Assembly: GCF_024696245.1 (NCBI RefSeq)
Contig: NZ_JAILGZ010000080.1
Span: 1-52,274 of the forward strand
DNA: 52,274 bases
DNA from: Treponema sp.
GTDB lineage: Bacteria > Spirochaetota > Spirochaetia > Treponematales > Treponemataceae
Direction: 5' to 3'
The notes beneath the pieces are model-generated. The model was not told the origin of the DNA. It did no database searches and was given only the letters and a program-made list of their open reading frames with translations. How positions within the stretch are numbered: the first letter of the stretch is position 1; each line of letters starts with the position of its first letter. Shown here one piece after another: positions 8,514 through 16,811 of this stretch. The position numbers and the translations under genes were made by a program.

Positions 8514-11291
8514 TTATTCAGTGTAGGTGATTGTGATGGATTTTATAAAAGCTTTAACATTACTTGTTCCTGTGTTTACAAATTCGATTGAATTTGCAGA
8601 ACCTGTCCAAGTTCCTATATTTTCTGATAATTCGTAGGTGCCAGGATATGAAGTGAAATCGCTTCCTGCATTAGAACTTGATGTAAATGTTAATGTTACG
8701 CTTGCAATAGTCTTTGTTGAGGATGCAATTATTAATGAGTTATATCTATACAGTCTAGCCTCTTGACTATTTGAGTTATATGCAGGTGCATTTGAGCCTG
8801 TGTTAGTACCTACGCCTTGTGTTGCAGTTTTATTCCATGTTAATGTCGAATAGGTTGTCGCAGTTGGTAAATCAGAAACCGCTGTAAAGTCTATTGTCTC
8901 CGTTGGCCTGTTATCAATAGTGTAAGATGCACTTACAACCTCAGAAGTGTATTCTCCATTTACTGCAATTGCATAAAGGGTTCCGGCTTCTGTAATTGAA
9001 GGAACTGAAGTACCTTCAACATACTGTGTTCCGGCAGTCTCGTAAGTTGCTTTTGTCATGGCAGCAGTTTCTGTATCTGTTTCTGCAATGAACTGATACC
9101 AGTATTCAACTCCGCTTGTCGGGTAAATGCATGAGAAGGAAATTGCTGTATTTGATGCAACTACACCGCTGGTGCTGAATCTAGGATTTGCAACGTAATC
9201 TGTCGGGTAAGCAATTTTAGCTTCGTCAAAAGTAACGAGGCGCACAAGCTGATAGGTATTGCTCTTTGTATATTCATATGCATAGCCAAAGCAGGTCATT
9301 TCTTTATCAGAATAAGACGGATAAATTGAAGCAGTAGAACTTGTATAGTCGCTTACATAGCCGACTACAGCACATAACTGCATCTTATCTCCGGAATCTG
9401 TCTTAAAGTCTGAAGAGCCTGTAAGGTTTATGTAGTAAATTTCATCAGAGTATCTTGCATCGTCTATAGTTACATCTGTTGCTGTAACTTCAAAAAGACC
9501 GTTATAGGTTGTTGATGAAGAAGGCTTGAAGCTTATTTTTGAACCTACGCGGGCATTTGCTGGTAAAGATGTGTTGTACATGTAAACACCTGCATTTTTG
9601 TCCTGAATAAGGAACTGATTGTCTTTAGTTCCATTGAATGCAACGATTACACCTGAGTATGTGGTGTCAGCATCAATTGAACCTGATACACAGCTGGCAA
9701 GGTTTCCGTCAAAGCCGTAGTTACTGCTTTCAGAAAGTTCAACGAAAGTTGTGTCAAATGGTGTCAGGTACTGAGCCATCTTTACGGCAGGAGAAGTTTT
9801 TCCTTCTGAGTTAACAGCGATTGCATAAACAGTTAAATCTTCACCTTCTGTAAGAGTAATGGTTGTTCCCTGTGTAAACTTTTCTGTGTTAGTTTTATCA
9901 AATTCGCTAACAGTAAATTTTTCTGTAGAATAATAAATATCTACATTATCTGTGGCACATGAAAGTGTAACTGTACTTTCTGCCGGATAGAATTTAGATG
10001 TAGAAGGGTAGTATCCGCTTACAGTATCTCCTTCGATTGCATACTGTACATTTTCAACCTCAGGTGTATCAACTGTAAGAATAGTATCATCTGTGTCAAG
10101 CTGGCTCCAGAGCGTAAACTGAATTTCTCCGCCTGCCTTTACGACCGGACCAATATTTATTTTTTCTTCATCTGTTTTTGCACTTGAATATGTATAAATG
10201 TAATCTGGAGATGTTGTATGTTCACTTGTTGTTCCTCTGAAACCATGGAGAAGCATTCCGTGACCATAGTATTCCGTAAAGTCACAGGTGTAGCTCGGGA
10301 TCTTTTTAAAGTAGATTACACGGGTAACTCTAGAAGCATCAGCTGTAATTGTTCCGAATGCTGTTACTTCAACGCTTCCGCTTGTGTTGTAGATTTCTCC
10401 TGCAGTAACGCTTTCTACTGTTACGTAATCTCCGACTGCAAATGAAGAGCTATCTGGAATTCCATATACCTGGATTCCGGCATCTTTATCCTGAATGTAG
10501 ATATAAGGTTTTCCTTTGGATACTTTATTAGCAGCGCTTGTAACGTATCCGCTTAATGTAAGATTAAATGTTGTTTCACTTAAAATTGCATCTACAGCTT
10601 CTTGAATGTGACCGTCAAAGTCAAAGGCACCTTCTGCATATGCAACAGGAATGTCAAAAGTCTGAGTATTAACAGGAGACCAGCCGTTTGCATTCTTAGC
10701 GATTGCGCTGATTGTCGTAATGTTGTCAAGTGTAATGACAGTGCCTGCTTCGTAAACAGTTCCGCTTGATTCGGCATTTGCTTTTGTAAGTTCAACACCG
10801 TTTGTCGTGTAGTAGATTGTAATTTCATCGTCAACAACAGATGATGTTGAAGTAATTGTAACTGTCGTTCCCTTTGCATATTTACCGTTTGTATCTGCTG
10901 CTGCACTAGTAGTAAATACAGGTTTTACAGGTACAGGAATGGCAGTGTAGGTTGCAGAAGTTATGCTGGAATGATTATTGTTATCATCATATGCAATTGC
11001 ATAAATACTGCAGCTTGCTGTTATCTGGATGCGGGTTGATTCATTTAAGTTTACCAGCTGCCAGTCATCTTCTGTAAATTCATCGTAAGACCATCCGATT
11101 GTAACATCTTCTGTATCACAGGAAAGAGTTACATAATCATTTTCTGGTATATCACCAGATTCAACGCTGAATACAACAGGTTCAATATGAACTGATGAGC
11201 CAGAACTTCCTCCGCTACATGCACTCAATGTAAAAACTGAGGCTGCTGCAAGCGCTAATGCTTTGAAAAGTCCTTTTGTGTTAATTTTCAT
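8514..11291 (-). CDS. Large modular lipoprotein: chitobiase-like/Ig repeats, two OB-fold-like segments and C-terminal jelly-roll
   Basis: A 925-aa exported protein with lipobox LSAC (Cys25). Four Ig-like modules of the chitobiase C-terminal type alternate with two OB-fold-like segments marked by YIYIQDKDAGIQVYG (about 270) and QFLIQDKNAGVYMYN (about 565). The last 130 residues end in a module with SVTLTFTSSSNAGSDF and KAFIKSITITYTE, resembling C-terminal domains found in gut Bacteroidetes surface proteins. No catalytic motif is visible. OB-fold segments of this kind accompany secreted nucleases (YhcR/ExeM-like), so a nucleic-acid binding or capture role is plausible (inference). It sits between the nuclease pair and the 5'-nucleotidase, has its own promoter (11346-11373) and terminators, and shares its N-terminal module type with the endonuclease at 7145. 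Confidence 0.65.
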   Translation of the reverse strand: MKINTKGLFKALALAAASVFTLSACSGGSSGSSVHIEPVVFSVESGDIPENDYVTLSCDTEDVTIGWSYDEFTEDDWQLVNLNESTRIQITASCSIYAIAYDDNNNHSSITSATYTAIPVPVKPVFTTSAAADTNGKYAKGTTVTITSTSSVVDDEITIYYTTNGVELTKANAESSGTVYEAGTVITLDNITTISAIAKNANGWSPVNTQTFDIPVAYAEGAFDFDGHIQEAVDAILSETTFNLTLSGYVTSAANKVSKGKPYIYIQDKDAGIQVYGIPDSSSFAVGDYVTVESVTAGEIYNTSGSVEVTAFGTITADASRVTRVIYFKKIPSYTCDFTEYYGHGMLLHGFRGTTSEHTTSPDYIYTYSSAKTDEEKINIGPVVKAGGEIQFTLWSQLDTDDTILTVDTPEVENVQYAIEGDTVSGYYPSTSKFYPAESTVTLSCATDNVDIYYSTEKFTVSEFDKTNTEKFTQGTTITLTEGEDLTVYAIAVNSEGKTSPAVKMAQYLTPFDTTFVELSESSNYGFDGNLASCVSGSIDADTTYSGVIVAFNGTKDNQFLIQDKNAGVYMYNTSLPANARVGSKISFKPSSSTTYNGLFEVTATDVTIDDARYSDEIYYINLTGSSDFKTDSGDKMQLCAVVGYVSDYTSSTASIYPSYSDKEMTCFGYAYEYTKSNTYQLVRLVTFDEAKIAYPTDYVANPRFSTSGVVASNTAISFSCIYPTSGVEYWYQFIAETDTETAAMTKATYETAGTQYVEGTSVPSITEAGTLYAIAVNGEYTSEVVSASYTIDNRPTETIDFTAVSDLPTATTYSTLTWNKTATQGVGTNTGSNAPAYNSNSQEARLYRYNSLIIASSTKTIASVTLTFTSSSNAGSDFTSYPGTYELSENIGTWTGSANSIEFVNTGTSNVKAFIKSITITYTE

Positions 11292-11345
11292 TACACATCC
11301 CCCTTTTTTTATATTTATTTGCCCGCAAATAGGGGCGGAGTATCA

Positions 11346-11373
11346 ATTATATACCTTGTTGTGAGAATTGCAA
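11346..11373 (-). promoter_or_regulatory. Predicted sigma70 promoter of the OB-fold lipoprotein gene
   Basis: Minus strand: -35 TTGCAA (11368-11373), 16-bp spacer, -10 TATAAT (11346-11351), again inside GGTATATAATT. This matches the nuclease promoter at 8355-8382 in -35, spacing and -10 flank. The leader is about 50 nt and carries a purine-rich ribosome site (GGGGGAT) near the ATG. Confidence 0.7.
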
Positions 11374-11459
11374 TAAAATTCTTACAAGGATTATGATTGA
11401 ATAATAAAATTTAAAAGTTAATTTAAGATTAAAAAAAAGAAAAGTAATTGTAAAAGTAA

Positions 11460-11497
11460 GAAAAAAAGCAGGAAAATATTAAAATAATATTTTCCTG
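11460..11497 (-). terminator. Intrinsic terminator of the 5'-nucleotidase operon
   Basis: A perfect 14-bp stem (11467-11480 with 11484-11497) with a 3-nt loop, followed on the minus strand by TTTTTTT. It marks the 3' end of the four-gene run 19745 to 11532. Confidence 0.93.
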
Positions 11498-11531
11498 CTG
11501 CATGTAATTCAAAGTGAATTAAGGAATAAAA

Positions 11532-13145
11532 TTATTCAGCAATGAGTACCTGAGGAATTTCGCTCCAGCTTTTGCGTACTGTTCCCCAGTTTTTGAGCTG
11601 GTCAATTACAGCGTCACGGAAAGGAATGTATGTGTTGTTTGCAGAAATTGAGCCTGCTTTAATACCTTCAGAGATAACGGTGTATTTATCACCGCCTTCT
11701 GCCATAAAGTCATTTACAACACAAGTATATGTTTCGTTATCCTGTACAGTGCGTCCGTCATCAAGAACAATTCTTGTTACACGGGAACCTTCCGGCATTC
11801 TTGAAGTGTAGTAAACTTTTCCGCCTGCAAACTGTCCTGCACGGAATCCTACGCTGTTAATTCCGTGGTCAACAATTTTCTTAAGGTCTTTTCCTTTAAG
11901 AGTAAGAACAACACCTGTATTATCAAAAGGAATGAGTTCCCACATGTCATTTACTGTAAGTGTTCCGGCTTTTACAGTCTTGCGGAGTCCGCCGCCGTTT
12001 GTAACGGCAAAGTCTGTTTTGTAGGCAGCCTTCATTGCAGAAGCAATTGTATAACCAAGAGGCGTTACATTCGGAACAGTTTCTTCATGGCTCAGTTCAT
12101 TTTCTACAAGACAGATTTTTTCTCCCAGCGCTGCTCCATATTTTGCTTTGTAATCTGCAATGAGAGAAAGTATTTCAGGATCTTCCGTAATTGAATCCTT
12201 ATATTTGAAAACTTCGATTACGTTTCCTTTTGCACTCTTAAGACCATTTTTTGTAAAGGTAAGTTTAATCTGGCTGATTGCACGACCGTAGTTATAAGCC
12301 TGAACAACAGGTTTTCCGTTGAGTGTGCCGTTTACATATTCGTGGCTGTGACCGGTTATGATTGCATCCACTCCTTTGAGTTTTGCAACATCTTCGAGTT
12401 CAAATTTGTCAGAAACATCATTGCTTGCAGAAACTGGAGTTTTTGTAAGACGGTTTTCGTGACTTCCGATGTGACTGAGAACAATGACAGCTTCAGGATC
12501 ATAGCTGGCTTCTACCTTGCGGAGAACTTTGCGGATGCATTCAGCAGGATCGAGGAATTCATAGTTTTCAATTCTTTTTTTGCTGGCTGTAAAGACAGTA
12601 TCTTTTGTTGCTGCACCGATGATGCAGATAAGATGTCCGCCTACATAGCAGAGTTCGTATTCTTTGCACCATTCAGGAATTTTACCGGTTCTTTTATCAA
12701 TGAGATTGCAGGCGATAAAATTAAAGCCGCCGTCTTTTTCCCACTGCTGGAACATCTGGTCTCCCCAGTCAAATTCATGGTTGCCGATTGTACTTGTAAC
12801 TACTCCGACCTTCTTGAAAAAATCGCTCATGATTTTTCCCTGACTGAGGTTAGAAAGGGCACTTCCCTGATAGTTATCTCCGGCTGTGACAAAAATGCTT
12901 TCCGGGTTTGCGAGCTGAAGTTCTTTTATTACTTCGCTGAGTTTTGCTCCGCCAGGATTTTTTCCGGCAAGGTCTTCTTCAATCGTTCCGTGAATATCGT
13001 TTACTGCAAAGATGCTGACATACTTTGATTTTCCGTTTTCAAGAAACTGCGATGCAGAGTTTGTTGTTCCGTATGAAGGAATTTTCTGAGCGAACACACC
13101 CATGCTCAGGAGTGCAGCTGTAAAAAATGTAATTATCTTTTTCAT
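11532..13145 (-). CDS. Secreted 5'-nucleotidase (UshA/NucA family)
   Basis: A 537-aa protein with a classical signal peptide (MKKIITFFTAALLSMGVFAQ). The calcineurin-like metallophosphatase domain (about 42-330) shows the metal motifs FAVNDIHG (Asp50, His52), TAGDNYQGS, GNHEFDWG, SHIGSHEN and ITGHSHE. The C-terminal 5'-nucleotidase domain (about 350-520) has TNGGGLRK and MAEGGDKYT, normally involved in nucleobase stacking. It should remove the 5' phosphate of nucleotides in the periplasm or outside, making nucleosides and phosphate for uptake. As last gene after an exported nuclease, a lamin-tail protein and an outer-membrane protein (23-bp gap to the last), it completes a degradation path. 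No anchoring motif is seen at the C-terminus. Confidence 0.93.
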   Translation of the reverse strand: MKKIITFFTAALLSMGVFAQKIPSYGTTNSASQFLENGKSKYVSIFAVNDIHGTIEEDLAGKNPGGAKLSEVIKELQLANPESIFVTAGDNYQGSALSNLSQGKIMSDFFKKVGVVTSTIGNHEFDWGDQMFQQWEKDGGFNFIACNLIDKRTGKIPEWCKEYELCYVGGHLICIIGAATKDTVFTASKKRIENYEFLDPAECIRKVLRKVEASYDPEAVIVLSHIGSHENRLTKTPVSASNDVSDKFELEDVAKLKGVDAIITGHSHEYVNGTLNGKPVVQAYNYGRAISQIKLTFTKNGLKSAKGNVIEVFKYKDSITEDPEILSLIADYKAKYGAALGEKICLVENELSHEETVPNVTPLGYTIASAMKAAYKTDFAVTNGGGLRKTVKAGTLTVNDMWELIPFDNTGVVLTLKGKDLKKIVDHGINSVGFRAGQFAGGKVYYTSRMPEGSRVTRIVLDDGRTVQDNETYTCVVNDFMAEGGDKYTVISEGIKAGSISANNTYIPFRDAVIDQLKNWGTVRKSWSEIPQVLIAE

Positions 13146-13168
13146 TTAGTTTCTCCTTAGTCCGTGTT

Positions 13169-15040
13169 TTAGTCCAGTTTGATTCTTCCGTTGAGGGTGA
13201 AGCTTGAGATGCGTTCATCGTTGTAACGTGAATATGAAGGGGATGTTACATATTCGGCAGAGATTTCAAGCTGTTTAACAGGTGTAAAGGTTACTCCGGC
13301 ACGAAGCTGTGTAAAATCCATGAATTCTTGTTCAGGAAGATTTGCATAGTCATCCCATTCGGTAAGTTCTGAATTCTTGTAGTAATGAGCTTTTCCAAAG
13401 AGAGTAACAGGAATGCTTGTTACGTCTTCAAGAGGAACACTAACTCCTGCTTCAAATCCAATGCCGTTTACTTTTGAATCATACATGAATGCTTCTGCAC
13501 CGGCTGTAAGGTTTACAATGTCGTAAGCGATAAAGTACTGCGGGTTGAATTCAAGCTTTGCTTTTGCAATTGCTGCTGACTTAAGGTTTGCAATGTAATA
13601 GTCAGAGTCAACTGTGTATCCGTAAAAACGGTCTTCTGTTGTATTGTAGGTTTCGTGGCTGAAGTAGGCGCTCTTAAGCTGTCCTTCTGCAGAGAGTTTT
13701 AATCCGAAGGCACGGGCTGCGGCTTTTGCTGCAAAGGACCATGCGCTCTGGTAGTCATCATCTTCTACATCGCGGTCTTTATAGTTAAGGAACATTCCTT
13801 CAACAGATGCATCAAAAGAAACAAATCCTGCTCTTTCGAATGATGCAAATGCGTCTACTGCAAAGTTTTTGTTAGAAACCAGGGCATCGCTGTAGATTCC
13901 GTCGATTCCTGCAAAAACATTTGCACTTAATGCTTCCAGGAACAGGTTGTAGCGAACGCCAGCCTTAAATGCAAGTTCTCCTTCAAGACCTTCATAATAA
14001 TCAAGGGCCATTGTGTCATAGTTTTCTGCAGTCTGTTTTTCTCCGCCTGCAAGACCTGCTGCAAAGTTTGCCTGAAGTCCTTTAATAAGTCCCTGCTTAA
14101 GGGATACATCTACGGCAGCTCCCCCTTCTGTCTGTCCTGCAAGATATGAAGTAATGTTCTGTCCTACAGTAAGGCGTTTGCCAAGGAAATCAATTCTAGT
14201 ATCTGCTACGCCGCCAATGTTTGTTACTTTAATGTAAGCTGAAGAAACTGCATCAAGAGCTTCTGCTGAAGAGCCTGAACCTTTTGCAACTTTTGAAAAT
14301 TCTTTCTTTGCTTTCATTTTAAGCTGAGCAGCTTTTTTGAGGCTGTCGCTGTATGTCTGATAGTCAATTTGATTTACATCAGAGGTTCCTAAAGAAGAAT
14401 ACTCAACCTGGTCAATTGCAGATGAGATTGTGTATTTAAGATCCTGATAAAGAGCTTCTGCATCTGCCCATTTTGTTGAATCCCAGATAACATCTTTAGC
14501 ATTTTCGACAGTTGATCCCTTGATGAACTGATAGCGGCCTGTTGATGAGCCGTATGCTGTTGCAGGCCATGGGGTTCCGTCTGTAAATCCAAGGGCTGCC
14601 GGTGAAGGAAGTCCGTATTTTTTCCAGTTTGCTTCGTACCAGTCAATCATCGGCTGGATGAGGGAGTAATGGTTTGTATTACTGGTTTCTGAATAACTTG
14701 AAGTTCCGTTGATTGCATCGTTAAGAAGGTTAAGGTCAATGCCAAGACCTACTTCATATCCGATTCCGGAACGGTCTTCAATACCGTCTTCTTTTTCTAC
14801 AGACCATTCGCTGGCTTTGCTGAATCCGCCTTTGATTGTTACATCAAGGTCTGCATTGTATTCACTGGAAAGACCAGGAATTTCTGAAACTGTTTCGTTT
14901 TTGTCAATGTTGAACAGTCCTGATGAGAATGTAACGTCTGCTGAAAATTCAGGATGAAGCGCTGTACTGCTTTCCTGTGCTGCAGCCGGAAGTGCAAGCA
15001 GTGCACCTGCGGCAAAAATTGCTAATCTTGTTTTTTTCAT
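13169..15040 (-). CDS. Predicted outer-membrane protein of the nuclease operon
   Basis: A 623-aa protein with a cleavable signal peptide (about residues 1-21, ending AAAQ). The N-terminal 120 and C-terminal 330 residues alternate amphipathic strands with short turns (for example KAHYYKNSELTEWDDYANL), and the chain ends on strand-like SFTLNGRIKLD, which fits a beta-barrel. Between them, about 130-270, lies a mostly helical insert with Trp/Tyr-rich and Lys/Ala-rich parts. I do not recognise a family. It lies 19 bp downstream of the lamin-tail gene and 23 bp upstream of the 5'-nucleotidase, so a job in moving nucleic-acid breakdown products through the outer membrane is a reasonable but unproven guess. 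Confidence 0.6.
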   Translation of the reverse strand: MKKTRLAIFAAGALLALPAAAQESSTALHPEFSADVTFSSGLFNIDKNETVSEIPGLSSEYNADLDVTIKGGFSKASEWSVEKEDGIEDRSGIGYEVGLGIDLNLLNDAINGTSSYSETSNTNHYSLIQPMIDWYEANWKKYGLPSPAALGFTDGTPWPATAYGSSTGRYQFIKGSTVENAKDVIWDSTKWADAEALYQDLKYTISSAIDQVEYSSLGTSDVNQIDYQTYSDSLKKAAQLKMKAKKEFSKVAKGSGSSAEALDAVSSAYIKVTNIGGVADTRIDFLGKRLTVGQNITSYLAGQTEGGAAVDVSLKQGLIKGLQANFAAGLAGGEKQTAENYDTMALDYYEGLEGELAFKAGVRYNLFLEALSANVFAGIDGIYSDALVSNKNFAVDAFASFERAGFVSFDASVEGMFLNYKDRDVEDDDYQSAWSFAAKAAARAFGLKLSAEGQLKSAYFSHETYNTTEDRFYGYTVDSDYYIANLKSAAIAKAKLEFNPQYFIAYDIVNLTAGAEAFMYDSKVNGIGFEAGVSVPLEDVTSIPVTLFGKAHYYKNSELTEWDDYANLPEQEFMDFTQLRAGVTFTPVKQLEISAEYVTSPSYSRYNDERISSFTLNGRIKLD

Positions 15041-15059
15041 ATTTTATCCTGCCTTCCTT

Positions 15060-16799
15060 TTATTTTTTATAGAATGTAAATTCAAATGCATCACCGGTAC
15101 CGGTTCCGTAGGTTGTGAATTTTTCCGGGTAGTATTCAAGGGCCTGAACTCTGGAACCGTTTACGGCAGCTTTATTGTTGATTACGTAAGTTCCGTTAGA
15201 CTGTTTTTCCAGTGACCAGAGAGAGTAGTCACTAGGAGAGCTTTCAAACGTAAGTCCGGAGCCTGTTGATTTACTTGTAAGGAACTTGTTGTTGAAGGTG
15301 AATGTATAGTAACCTTCATTATCTATTGTTACACATACTGCTGCCATTCCGCTTTCGTACGGAATAGGTTCATCAACAAGTGATACACAGCTCAATACAC
15401 CTGAATTATTGGTTGAACCCATAATTACTTTATTAGCTTTCTGAACAATAAGTACTACATCATTATCAGATATTGAATCTGTCTCGATATAGTTTCCTGC
15501 TACAATAGAGTTCATGTTATACGGAGTAATTATGGTTTTGATTTTATAGTCTGCATAGGTAGTAGCTCCACTGTCGTATACACGAAGGGTAAGCTTTCCT
15601 GTGTCATCATTTAAGGAAGCAGAAAGATCAATTGCAGTTTCGCCTGATGTAACTTTCTTTTCAGTTGATTTTCCACTTGTTAAAAGACGGATGTTTCCTC
15701 CGTCTGAACTTATGACCGGAGTCTGTACGAGACTTGAATCATTAGAGTAAAAGTTGACGGTTATAGATCCCGTTCCTATTGTTGTTTTAAAGAAATCATC
15801 TGAATCTTCAAAGTTAAAATAGGTAAGGGTTGTAGAACCTGCTGTTTTATACGTTGTCGTATTTGTTCTCAGTTCTTTATAACCTGCCGTATTGAGTACA
15901 TCATTTTTTGATTCTGTTGAAGAAGTTGTAAGCCATTCGCTGTCTTTGTAAGAAGTGTATACAGCTACAGTTGATTTTCTCTGCATCTGTTTTGCAACTC
16001 CCCAGCTTAGTCCGTTTCCTTCTCCATTTTCAGGACCGAGGGCATCGATAACGTTTCCGTTGCAGGTGAGGGTAAAGCCGTCCTGTCCGCTGAAAGAAAT
16101 TATTCCGTTAAGGGCTGCATCGCTTATAAAAAGTCCCGATGCAGTTGAAGAAGTTAACCAGGAACATCTCTGACTGTAGATAACCAGTGCCTGTCCGGCA
16201 TTAAGTGTTATGCCTTCAAGTGAAACACTCTGATCTAAGTCTGAGCGGCGTACACCGTCAAGCCATACGTGACGATTTAAATAAACGTCTGATAAATCAA
16301 GTTCATAATCAGACATATTTGAAATCTCCAGGAACTGATTGTTTGAAGACTTGTAGCTGAAAGTTGATGCATTGTAATACTCAGTAAAAAGAAGTGCCCC
16401 GGATTTTTTTGTTATCTGAGAACCTTTTTTTCTTAATATTACAGAATACGTAACGTTTTCATCTTTTGAAGAAACTGTGAGCAGTGTCGGATTTGATGAG
16501 AAATCTTTAGTATTTGTAATGCACTGTGCTCCTCCTGATACAGAAATCTTCGGTGTCAGAGTTTTACGGTTTGCAGAACTCTCGTATAAATCAGACGGAA
16601 CGGTAACAGTAATTGTTTTAGTTTCATCATTTATAGAGCCTGTAAGTGTGCTGGTCAGTACATCAGAATTAGCAGATTTAAGAAATGAAAATTCCGTGAT
16701 GCGGGCCTGAGTGTATTCATCTTCGTCAGAACATGAAATCATTACAGCCGGTACTGCACATAAAAGAAGTGCAGCAAATAATCTGTTTATTTTTTTCAT
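15060..16799 (-). CDS. Lamin-tail-domain surface lipoprotein
   Basis: A 579-aa lipoprotein (lipobox MISC, Cys23). Residues about 30-130 form an Ig-like module of the type found in Bacteroidetes surface proteins (ITVTVPSDLYES, ENVTYSVILRKKG). Residues about 135-290 look like a lamin-tail domain: LLFTEYYNAS opens it, FLEISNMSDYELDLSDVYL and LNAGQALVIYS follow, and the DGFTLTCNGNVIDALG strand closes it. Lamin-tail domains often accompany secreted nucleases and phosphatases and probably bind the surface or DNA. The rest is beta-rich without a known motif. It starts 12 bp after the large nuclease gene stop, hence the same transcript. Confidence 0.7.
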   Translation of the reverse strand: MKKINRLFAALLLCAVPAVMISCSDEDEYTQARITEFSFLKSANSDVLTSTLTGSINDETKTITVTVPSDLYESSANRKTLTPKISVSGGAQCITNTKDFSSNPTLLTVSSKDENVTYSVILRKKGSQITKKSGALLFTEYYNASTFSYKSSNNQFLEISNMSDYELDLSDVYLNRHVWLDGVRRSDLDQSVSLEGITLNAGQALVIYSQRCSWLTSSTASGLFISDAALNGIISFSGQDGFTLTCNGNVIDALGPENGEGNGLSWGVAKQMQRKSTVAVYTSYKDSEWLTTSSTESKNDVLNTAGYKELRTNTTTYKTAGSTTLTYFNFEDSDDFFKTTIGTGSITVNFYSNDSSLVQTPVISSDGGNIRLLTSGKSTEKKVTSGETAIDLSASLNDDTGKLTLRVYDSGATTYADYKIKTIITPYNMNSIVAGNYIETDSISDNDVVLIVQKANKVIMGSTNNSGVLSCVSLVDEPIPYESGMAAVCVTIDNEGYYTFTFNNKFLTSKSTGSGLTFESSPSDYSLWSLEKQSNGTYVINNKAAVNGSRVQALEYYPEKFTTYGTGTGDAFEFTFYKK

Positions 16800-16811
16800 T
16801 GCTTCACCTCT

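Noticed and set aside
11352-11373. CRP-like cAMP-receptor site overlapping the OB-fold lipoprotein promoter (TGTGA half-site)
   Set aside because: Only one half of the palindrome is present (TGTGAGAATTGCAA), and the bases are part of the -35 element.
12342-13028. 228-codon open frame on the plus strand opposite the 5'-nucleotidase
   Set aside because: Composition mirrors the coding strand and there is no motif or ribosome site; a shadow of the real gene.
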